Shown: positions 57,693-64,000 of the stretch, in pieces
Position numbering within the stretch: position 1 is the stretch's first letter
Layout: every line of letters begins with the position of its first letter
DNA from: Terrisporobacter petrolearius
Lineage (GTDB): Bacteria; Bacillota; Clostridia; Peptostreptococcales; Peptostreptococcaceae
NCBI RefSeq assembly: GCF_032598785.1
Contig: NZ_CP102984.1
Direction: 5' to 3' (one strand)
Length of the DNA: 64,000 nt
The notes under the pieces: generated by a model
Told to the model about the DNA's origin: nothing
The model's input: only the letters and a program-made list of their open reading frames with translations
Databases searched by the model: none
Program-made: the position numbers and the translations under genes

Positions 57693-59234
57693 ATGAGTAA
57701 ATTGGCAAGAGCCACTTTTGGACTAATGGTGGCAACTATAATAGCAAAAATATTGGGATTTGGTAGAGAATTAGTTCTTGCTGCTGGGTATGGAGCAGGC
57801 ATATATAGTGATGCCTATATAACAGCCATGAATATACCACAGGTTATTTTTGCAATAATCGGAAGTACTTTAGCAACGGTACTTATACCTATGTATATGG
57901 AAGTACATAAAGAAGAAGGAGAAGAAGGTTCTCTTAAATTTATAAATAATGTGTTTAACTTAGTTGTAATAGGATGTGTAGTTCTTTCTATTCTTGGGTT
58001 TGTGTTTACAGAGCAAATTGTAAACGTATTTGCCATGGGATACAAAGGAGAGGCATTGCAAGTGGCTATTAATTTTACTAGAATAACTATTCTTGGAATT
58101 GTATTTACTGGCCTTAGTTATGTGATGACTTCTTATTTACAAATAAAAAATGATTTTATTACGCCAGGACTTAGTAGTGTGCCAAAGAATGTAATTATTA
58201 TTGTGGCAACCTTACTTAGTATAAAGTATGGTCCTTATATAATGATTTGGGGGACTTTGCTTGGAATGGTAAGTGAGTTTTTAATTCAAGTACCTTATGC
58301 AATTAAGGCTGGATATAGATATGTACCAATTATTAAGATAAAAGATAAATATATTAAAAAGATGGCTTGGCTTATTGCACCTGTGCTAATCGGTGTGGCA
58401 GTAAATCAGGTGAATACTTTGGTAGACAGAACTTTGGCATCTACATTGCCAGCAGGGACAGTTTCTGCACTAAATTATTCAAATAAACTGATATCCTTTG
58501 TTATAGCCATATTTATAACATCGATTTCATCTGTGATTTATCCTATTTTGTCACAGTTGTCTAAGGAAGATAACAAAGAGAGATTTATTTCATCTGTTAT
58601 AAAAAGTATAAACTGTGTCATAATACTTGTTTTGCCAATTACTGTAGGAACTATGGTTCTATCACTTCCAATAGTAAGGATACTTTTTGAAAGAGGAGCT
58701 TTTGACCCAAGGGGAACTTCTTTAACAGCAGTGGCTTTGGCTATGTATTCTGTAGGAATGGTTGCCTATGGTCTAAGAGATGTTCTGGGCAAGATTTTTT
58801 ACTCTTTGCAAGACACAAAGACACCAATGGTAAATGGTGTAATTGCCATGGGTATGAACATGGTTATGGATGTGGTGTTTATTCAGTTTTGGGGACTTGC
58901 GGGCCTTACTTTGGCCACTAGCTTGTCTTCACTGGCTTGTATTATGTTGTTGTTTAGAAGTTTGAGAAAGAAGATAGGATACTATGGACAAGATAAGATT
59001 GCAAAGGCTACAGTGAAAAGTCTTGTGGCATCTTTGATTATGGGTGCTGTGGCTTATTATTCTTATCATTATATGATAGGGTTTACTCATACTGGAGGAA
59101 AGACAGAGTTTATTGTGCTTATGATTGCTGTTACTTTGGCGACTGCTGTATATGGTGGTCTTGTTATATTGTTTAAGGTTGATGAGATTAGGATTGTTAC
59201 GGATGTGGTGAAGAGAAGATTGAAGAGAGCTTAG
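57693..59234 (+). CDS. murJ: Lipid II flippase MurJ (MviN)
   Basis: 513 residues from ATG 57693 behind AAAGGAG. The MurJ start is ARATFGLMVATIIAKILGFG then REL, with the conserved Arg and Gly of helix 1. About 14 membrane helices follow, with VDRTLASTLPAGTVSALNYS near 250 and ILFERGAFDPRGTSLTAVAL near 335, both MurJ signatures. It moves the peptidoglycan precursor lipid II across the membrane. A MOP-superfamily relative (Wzx) lies at 43978 but serves the polysaccharide locus. Confidence 0.93.
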   Translation: MSKLARATFGLMVATIIAKILGFGRELVLAAGYGAGIYSDAYITAMNIPQVIFAIIGSTLATVLIPMYMEVHKEEGEEGSLKFINNVFNLVVIGCVVLSILGFVFTEQIVNVFAMGYKGEALQVAINFTRITILGIVFTGLSYVMTSYLQIKNDFITPGLSSVPKNVIIIVATLLSIKYGPYIMIWGTLLGMVSEFLIQVPYAIKAGYRYVPIIKIKDKYIKKMAWLIAPVLIGVAVNQVNTLVDRTLASTLPAGTVSALNYSNKLISFVIAIFITSISSVIYPILSQLSKEDNKERFISSVIKSINCVIILVLPITVGTMVLSLPIVRILFERGAFDPRGTSLTAVALAMYSVGMVAYGLRDVLGKIFYSLQDTKTPMVNGVIAMGMNMVMDVVFIQFWGLAGLTLATSLSSLACIMLLFRSLRKKIGYYGQDKIAKATVKSLVASLIMGAVAYYSYHYMIGFTHTGGKTEFIVLMIAVTLATAVYGGLVILFKVDEIRIVTDVVKRRLKRA

Positions 59235-59250
59235 AAATAAGCTCTTTTTT
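59227..59250 (+). terminator. Terminator overlapping the end of murJ
   Basis: GAGCTTA and TAAGCTC pair around GAAA, followed by T6. The left arm includes the murJ stop codon. Confidence 0.9.
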
Positions 59251-59329
59251 GTATTAGCCTGCCTACAAAAGTATTATTGAGGAATTAAAATTATAATTAT
59301 TCATAAGACTAAAAACTTAATAATAATCG

Positions 59330-59358
59330 TTGACAAAAAATGGTAAAAAGTACACAAT
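59330..59358 (+). promoter_or_regulatory. Possible promoter of the RiPP-like cluster
   Basis: TTGACA at 59330-59335 is a perfect -35. At 17 bases the -10 is CACAAT, a weak match. It lies about 75 bases before the recognition-element gene and after the murJ terminator. Confidence 0.45.
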
Positions 59359-59430
59359 AAAAATATAGGATTATATATTATAAAAATAAGATTGCACAAA
59401 AAGAATAAGTAAAACATAGGAGCAAAAACA

Positions 59431-59703
59431 ATGAAAATAAATGGGGATTTTATGATAAGAGAGATTGCAGGAGATACTATTCTTGTTGCAACAGGACAAG
59501 CTTCACAAAATTTTAATGGGATGATAACACTAAATGAAGTTGGAGCATTTATTTTAGAAAAAATTGAAGAATGTAAAGATGAAGATGAATTAGTTAGCAA
59601 GATTCTTGATGAATTTGAAGTAGATGAAAATATAGCTAGAGAAGATACTAGGGAGTTTATTGAACAGCTTTTAAAAATGGGGATAGTTTTGAATGCTGAT
59701 TAA
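59431..59703 (+). CDS. PqqD-like RiPP recognition element protein
   Basis: 90 residues, the size of a stand-alone PqqD. The fold can be read as an N-terminal beta hairpin (FMIREIAGDTILVATG), then LNEVGAFILEKIEECKDEDE (the LNEVGxxIL segment is the PqqD hallmark), then a winged-helix end (EDTREFIEQLLKMGIV). Such proteins hold the leader of a precursor peptide and present it to a radical SAM enzyme. GGAGCAA precedes the ATG. The putative precursor gene follows after 125 bases and the radical SAM gene lies 1.4 kb downstream. Confidence 0.88.
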   Translation: MKINGDFMIREIAGDTILVATGQASQNFNGMITLNEVGAFILEKIEECKDEDELVSKILDEFEVDENIAREDTREFIEQLLKMGIVLNAD

Positions 59704-59708
59704 ATTTT

Positions 59709-59748
59709 ACTATATTGTAAATTAGAGTTGGTATTTTACAATATATAG
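59709..59748 (+). promoter_or_regulatory. Hairpin between the PqqD-like and precursor genes
   Basis: CTATATTGTAAA and TTTTACAATATATAG form a stem of about 12 bp with one bulge and a 12-base loop. No T run follows, so it may protect the 3' end of the upstream transcript or the 5' end of the precursor message. A TATAAT at 59801-59806 could be a separate promoter -10 for the precursor. Confidence 0.4.
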
Positions 59749-59828
59749 AAATTAATTTTATATAGGGGTATGTATATAAATTTCTTTATGTTGTATTAAA
59801 TATAATTAAAAATTATGGGGGGAATAGT

Positions 59829-60206
59829 GTGAGAAGAAAATATACAAAGCCAAGTATGAGCATAGATATGTTCGAAGCCAATGAGTATATAGCAGCTTGT
59901 TACAAAATATACTGTAATGTACCTAAAGGTTATGGTTTTAATGATTTAAATGGCGATGGTAAGTATAGAAAAAAAGATGATGGTTCAAAAATAGCTTCAG
60001 GAACAGGATGCAATAAAGTGCATGTAGGCGTACATTTAGATGCTGCACCTCATGAGAATGCTATGTGGCAACCAACTGACTTTTGGGGAGAGAACAAGGG
60101 GACGGCTTATGGTGTATTCCAATGGACTCAAGGGAATGGTAATAGCGGACACCATTTCTCAAAGGTTTCAGACACTCAGTGGGAAAGTAATCCAAATGCA
60201 TCATAA
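59829..60206 (+). CDS. Putative RiPP precursor with YIAAC leader motif and EF-hand-like loop
   Basis: 125 residues from GTG 59829 behind GGGGGGAA. The N terminus, KYTKPSMSIDMFEANEYIAA followed by Cys24, resembles small clostridial peptides of uncertain function with a NEYIAAC-type motif. Cys24 and Cys29 are four residues apart (C-YKIY-C) and the third Cys is 61. Residues 39-50, DLNGDGKYRKKD, match a 12-residue EF-hand/dockerin calcium loop (Asp1, Asn3, Asp5, Gly6, Asp12). The C-terminal half is rich in Gly, Asn, His and Trp. There is no signal peptide or membrane helix. Its place between a PqqD-like protein and an HprK/radical SAM/ABC set makes it the probable substrate; this is inferred from context. 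Confidence 0.65.
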   Translation: MRRKYTKPSMSIDMFEANEYIAACYKIYCNVPKGYGFNDLNGDGKYRKKDDGSKIASGTGCNKVHVGVHLDAAPHENAMWQPTDFWGENKGTAYGVFQWTQGNGNSGHHFSKVSDTQWESNPNAS

Positions 60207-60231
60207 AATAAAATAAATATACAGAAAAGGC

Positions 60232-60261
60232 AAAGGTGGGATGGTAATCCTACCTTTTTTT
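60232..60261 (+). terminator. Terminator/attenuator between precursor and maturation genes
   Basis: AAAGGTGGGAT pairs with ATCCTACCTTT (one G-U pair) around GGTA, followed by T residues up to 60261. The start of the HprK-like gene is only 10 bases later, so readthrough must supply the maturation genes, which would favour a surplus of precursor. Confidence 0.8.
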
Positions 60262-60270
60262 GAGGTAAGT

Positions 60271-61131
60271 ATGAATATAAAATGTGGTAAATTAGCATTT
60301 AAAATATCCCATGATAAGAGATGGGATATACCTATAAATGCAAAAAAATTTGAAGATAATGATAGTGAAATAAATATATATTATAGAATTAAATTTGTAG
60401 ATAGTATCAAATACAACAATGAGCCAATTGTATGTCAAAGAGAGCATATCCTAGTTACTAAAAATGACCATAATTTTGAATCTAGATATTTGATGATACC
60501 AGGTAACTTTTATCCTTATGCCTATTATAGGGAAGATAGTGACAAAAAAATAAGTATAGAAATCATAAAGGATTTTAAAAATAGCTTTACTATAGATACA
60601 ATGTTTTGGTCTTTATTTGCCTTAGAAAAACATTTAATAAAAGAAGAATCAATTATTTTTCACTGCTCATACATGGTTTATAAAGGTTATGCAGTTTTAT
60701 TTAGTGGGCCAAGTGGTATAGGCAAGTCAACACAATCAAGATTATGGGAGAAAAATAGAAATACTAGAATCATTAATGGAGATAGAGCTTTATTAGTAAA
60801 AGAAGATAAAAACTGGTATGTAAATGGCTGGCCTGTTTGTGGTTCTTCAGAAATTTGTACAAATGAAAAACATGAACTAGGTTCCATCGTATTTTTAGGA
60901 AAAAGCAATGAAAATTCAGTGGTTCGCCTTGAAAGAAAATATGCAATAAAAAAATTAATAAGTCAAATAACTATAAATTATTGGAATAAAGATTTTGTAA
61001 ATAAGGCAATTTCTTTAGCCGAAAATATTGTTGATAATATAAAAATATATGAATTAACATGTACGCCAGATATAGAGGCAGTAAAAGTATTAGAAAAGTT
61101 TTTGGAGGAGAATGAAGAATGGATACATTAG
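60271..61131 (+). CDS. HprK-like P-loop protein of the RiPP cluster
   Basis: 286 residues from ATG 60271 behind GAGGTAAG; the in-frame ATG at 60241 lies within the terminator hairpin. The C-terminal half holds an HPr kinase-like P-loop, SGPSGIGKSTQSRLW (Lys152), then IINGDRALL near 170, where HprK has its second acidic motif, and VNGWPVCGSSEIC. The N-terminal half is beta-rich without known motif. HprK-like proteins of this kind occur with PqqD-like and radical SAM proteins in peptide-modification cassettes (SynChlorMet type) and some lasso peptide clusters, where they phosphorylate the peptide. It overlaps the radical SAM gene by 13 bases. Confidence 0.82.
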   Translation: MNIKCGKLAFKISHDKRWDIPINAKKFEDNDSEINIYYRIKFVDSIKYNNEPIVCQREHILVTKNDHNFESRYLMIPGNFYPYAYYREDSDKKISIEIIKDFKNSFTIDTMFWSLFALEKHLIKEESIIFHCSYMVYKGYAVLFSGPSGIGKSTQSRLWEKNRNTRIINGDRALLVKEDKNWYVNGWPVCGSSEICTNEKHELGSIVFLGKSNENSVVRLERKYAIKKLISQITINYWNKDFVNKAISLAENIVDNIKIYELTCTPDIEAVKVLEKFLEENEEWIH

Positions 61132-62216
61132 AAGTAATTAATAATATTGAAGAAAAATTATGTTACAAAGCAACATTAGCTAATATTCCATTAAGTGGAG
61201 CTTTTGAATTATTACCTCTTTGTAATATGAACTGTAGTATGTGTTATATACGATTAACAAGTGAAGAAATGTATAAAATTGGATATCTTAGAACTGCTGA
61301 TGAATGGTTATCAATTGCAAAAGAAATGAAAGATGCAGGTACACTTTTTATACTATTAACCGGAGGAGAACCCTTACTGTATAAAGAATTTGAAGAAATT
61401 TATAATGGTCTGAGAGAAATGGGAATGATTGTGACTATAAATACTAATGGGACTTTAATTAATGACGAGGTATGCAATATGTTAGCAAATAATAAGCCAC
61501 GCAGAGTAAATGTAACTTTATATGGAGCAAGTAACGAGACTTATAAAAAATTATGTCATAACCCTAAAGGCTATGATGAAACAATTAGAGGAATAAACCT
61601 ACTAAAACAAAAAAATATAGATATTAAGCTAAATGTGAGTTTAGTAAAAGAAAATATGAGTGATCTGCCTAAGATGTTGGAAATAGCTAATAATCTAGAA
61701 ATTTCTATAAAGGTAGACACGTACATGTATCCAAAAACTAAAGGAATTAAAAATGATTTTAATAATGATGATAGAATAGATCCACAAAAAGTAGCAAATA
61801 TAGATACTTTTATTAGATACAATACAGAAACTGAAGAGTCATTTATGAAAAATAGATGGGAGTATTTAAATAGATATGAGTATGGTAAAAACGCTAAACC
61901 TCCTAAATCCCTACCTTTGAGCTGTAGAGCAGGTAAAAGTTCTTTTTGGATAAATTGGCAAGGAAATATGACTCCTTGTGTATTTTTAGACAATATATAT
62001 ATGGATGTTTTTGAAAATGGATTTATAAAATCATGGAATTATATAGTTGAAGAAAGTAAAAAAATATTTTTATCTTCTGATTGTAAACATTGTGATAAGA
62101 GAGAAGTATGCCAAGTTTGTGCAGCAGCAGCTTATTGCGAGACGGGAAGTGTAAGTAAAAAACCAGAGTATTTATGTAAATTAACAGAAGAAATAATAAA
62201 GATCTTAAGTTGTTGA
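61119..62216 (+). CDS. Radical SAM/SPASM peptide maturase
   Basis: 365 residues. The radical SAM cluster is CNMNCSMC (Cys35, 39, 42), followed by LLTGGEPLLYKEF (SAM-binding GGE) and TINTNGTLI. The C-terminal SPASM/twitch region has SCRAGKSSFWINWQGNMTPC, then CKHCDKREVCQVC and later Cys in AAAYC and YLCKL, enough for two auxiliary [4Fe-4S] clusters. SPASM enzymes make thioether, C-C or other crosslinks in peptides. GGAGGAGAA precedes the ATG. The putative precursor has three Cys and several Trp, Tyr and Asn that could be targets. Confidence 0.92.
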   Translation: MDTLEVINNIEEKLCYKATLANIPLSGAFELLPLCNMNCSMCYIRLTSEEMYKIGYLRTADEWLSIAKEMKDAGTLFILLTGGEPLLYKEFEEIYNGLREMGMIVTINTNGTLINDEVCNMLANNKPRRVNVTLYGASNETYKKLCHNPKGYDETIRGINLLKQKNIDIKLNVSLVKENMSDLPKMLEIANNLEISIKVDTYMYPKTKGIKNDFNNDDRIDPQKVANIDTFIRYNTETEESFMKNRWEYLNRYEYGKNAKPPKSLPLSCRAGKSSFWINWQGNMTPCVFLDNIYMDVFENGFIKSWNYIVEESKKIFLSSDCKHCDKREVCQVCAAAAYCETGSVSKKPEYLCKLTEEIIKILSC

Positions 62217-62259
62217 GGAGTAGAATTAAGTTAGTTGTTAGGGGGGAAGATTGATATCT

Positions 62260-64000
62260 ATGGAGTCAATCAAGATAATAATTGGGAAAATTAAAGATGG
62301 AACTATTAGACAGATGTGGATAGAGTTTAAGTGGATGTTTAGTTATGCTAAAAAATATAAAAAAGAAATAGTTTTTTATATTTTCTTAGGAGTCTTTTCA
62401 ACAGTAATGACCTTAGTAAGCAGTATTGCATCAAAAGAGCTAATAGATGTGGTCACAGGACACAATATAAAAGGAGCGCCACTGATAGCCATAATTATGA
62501 TAGGTATGGCACTGTTTAGCTTGTTTTTTGACTCTATCATGTCTCGTATTACACTGAAAATAAATATAAGAATACAAAATGATATCCAGGCAGATATTTT
62601 TGATAAAATAATTGAAGTTAATTGGTTAGACCTTTCAAAATATCCAAGTGGAGATATATTAAATAGATTTAGTAATGATGTGGGCACCGTAGCACAAAGT
62701 GCTATTGGATGGGTTCCAGATTTAGTTGTAGGTGTATTTAACTTTGTAGCCACCCTTGCCGTAATTATGTACTACGACCCTACTATGATGGTGTTGACTG
62801 CTCTTAATGCTCCAGTAATGCTTTTGTCTTCTAAGGTATTAATGTCTAGAATGAGAGATTACACAAAAAACGTTAAAGAAATGAACAGTGAAGTTACGCA
62901 TTTTCAAACAGAGACTTTTTCAAATGTAGATTCTATAAAGTCCTTCGATTTAACATCATTATTTTCTACAAGACTTAGAAATTTTCAATCTAGATATAAA
63001 GATGTAAATTTGGAATATAACTTATTTAGTATAAAAACCAATGTGGTATTGTCATTAATAGGAATGGTAATTGAATATTCCTTCTTTGGTTGGGCTGTAT
63101 ACAGATTATGGACAGGGTATATTACCTATGGAGAAATGACCTTGTTCTTAACTCAAGCAGGGCGGTTATCGTCTTCTTTCAGCTCTTTAGTATCAATAAT
63201 TCCATCAACAGTAGGCTCTACCATATCTGCAGCTCGTCTTATGGAAATAATAAATTTACCAAAGGAAAATAGAAATATTGGAGATAGTGAGGAACTTAGA
63301 AACGTTAGCAATGATGGATTCTCTATAAAATTAAAAGATGTAGATTTTTCCTATGTAGAAGATCAGAAAGTTATTAATTCATCATATTTTGAAGCTCATA
63401 GAAATGAAATAGTAGCCATAGTAGGCCCTTCTGGAGAAGGAAAAACTACTTTAATTCGTATGTTTTTAGGACTGATTTTGCCAGATTCAGGTGAAGCAGT
63501 TATGATAGATAAGGATGGGAAAAAAGTAGAGTTAAATGCATCCACAAGGAAATTTTTCTCCTATGTGCCACAGGGAAATACCATATTCTCTGGAAGCATA
63601 TCAGAAAACCTAAGAATGGTTAAAGAAGATGCAACTGATGAAGAAATAATAGAAGCTTTAAAAATAGCTTGTGCTTACGAATTTGTTGAAAAACTGCCTG
63701 AGGGTATAAATAGTACAGTAGGTCCTAGAGGGTTGGGCCTTTCAGAAGGACAAGCTCAGCGTATTTCCATAGCCAGGGCAGTTCTTAGAGATGCACCCAT
63801 ACTGTTGCTAGATGAAGCTACATCTGCCTTAGATATAACTACAGAAAGAAAAGTTCTAAAAAATATTATTCAACAAAAGCCTAATAAAACTTGTATAGTT
63901 ACTACTCATAGACCTAGTGTTTTAAACCTGAGTCAAAGAGTTTATAGAGTTATGGATAAAACTATTACACAACTTTGTGAAGAGGAGTCTAGTGCAATGG
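62260..64000 (+). CDS. ABC exporter, fused membrane and ATPase domains (runs off the window)
   Basis: 580 codons are visible from ATG 62260 behind GGGGGGAAG, with no stop before the end. Six membrane helices (about 38-330, starting YKKEIVFYIFLGVFSTVMTL) are followed by an ATPase domain with Walker A VGPSGEGKTT near 390, Q-loop VPQGNTIFSG, signature LSEGQAQRISIARA near 498 and Walker B PILLLDEATSALD, then H-loop TTHRPS. This is a single-chain half-exporter that probably works as a homodimer to export the modified peptide. No N-terminal C39 peptidase is present, so leader removal needs another protein. Confidence 0.9.
   Translation, partial: MESIKIIIGKIKDGTIRQMWIEFKWMFSYAKKYKKEIVFYIFLGVFSTVMTLVSSIASKELIDVVTGHNIKGAPLIAIIMIGMALFSLFFDSIMSRITLKINIRIQNDIQADIFDKIIEVNWLDLSKYPSGDILNRFSNDVGTVAQSAIGWVPDLVVGVFNFVATLAVIMYYDPTMMVLTALNAPVMLLSSKVLMSRMRDYTKNVKEMNSEVTHFQTETFSNVDSIKSFDLTSLFSTRLRNFQSRYKDVNLEYNLFSIKTNVVLSLIGMVIEYSFFGWAVYRLWTGYITYGEMTLFLTQAGRLSSSFSSLVSIIPSTVGSTISAARLMEIINLPKENRNIGDSEELRNVSNDGFSIKLKDVDFSYVEDQKVINSSYFEAHRNEIVAIVGPSGEGKTTLIRMFLGLILPDSGEAVMIDKDGKKVELNASTRKFFSYVPQGNTIFSGSISENLRMVKEDATDEEIIEALKIACAYEFVEKLPEGINSTVGPRGLGLSEGQAQRISIARAVLRDAPILLLDEATSALDITTERKVLKNIIQQKPNKTCIVTTHRPSVLNLSQRVYRVMDKTITQLCEEESSAM

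Noticed and set aside
62376..63272. Minus-strand 125-codon and plus-strand 60-codon frames within the ABC exporter gene
   Set aside because: The exporter frame is continuous with all family motifs; these overlap it in other frames without start signals.

Overview
The window is low-GC Firmicutes DNA. Its 16S rRNA gene, Clostridia-type polyamine, PTS and hydrogenase genes, strong purine-rich ribosome binding sites, TTG/GTG starts and an NVQTG sorting signal suit a clostridium of the Peptostreptococcaceae (the Clostridioides, Terrisporobacter, Intestinibacter, Romboutsia neighbourhood). The genus was not resolved by eye. Coding is mostly on the + strand.

Layout: (1) 1-3067, the end of a spermidine/putrescine ABC operon potABCD, followed by a convergent SGNH-fold protein. 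(2) 4058-8564, an RpiR-type regulator and a fructose-type PTS operon: PfkB kinase, EIIBCA, class II bisphosphate aldolase. (3) 8822-15694, a monomeric [FeFe]-hydrogenase with an SLBB domain, a DUF4846 protein and a 1216-residue sortase-anchored surface protein. (4) 15751-21489, an rRNA operon: two promoters, 16S, tRNA-Ala, 23S, tRNA-Thr, terminator. No 5S gene is visible, and a family of covarying hairpin repeats surrounds the rRNA genes. (5) 21706-27434, a YfcC/DcuC-type carrier with dipeptidase PepD, a YitT membrane protein and a BCCT transporter. (6) 27584-45516, a WYL regulator joined to a Wzx/Wzy-type surface polysaccharide operon: chain-length protein, BY-kinase, 4,6-dehydratase, initiating transferase, nine further glycosyltransferase-type enzymes, pyruvyl transferase, EpsG-like polymerase, flippase. 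(7) 45683-49289, a metallophosphoesterase, a PH/SHOCT protein, an unknown helical protein and a TerB/J-domain zinc-ribbon protein. (8) 49619-51924, an RloA/RloB (AbiL-like) phage-defence pair. (9) 52182-57336, a phage or satellite remnant (AntA antirepressor, Mor-like regulator, primase-helicase) split by an IS21-family element. (10) 57693-64000, murJ, then an apparent RiPP cluster: PqqD-like recognition element, putative precursor, HprK-like protein, radical SAM/SPASM maturase and ABC exporter running off the end.

The most promising little-described item is the RiPP-like cluster. Its putative 125-residue precursor carries a Cys-x4-Cys site and an EF-hand-like loop, and is separated from its maturation genes by a terminator/attenuator hairpin. 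The rRNA-flanking hairpin family and a three-copy post-terminator repeat are the main non-coding signals. All assignments come from reading motifs by eye; no database search was run.
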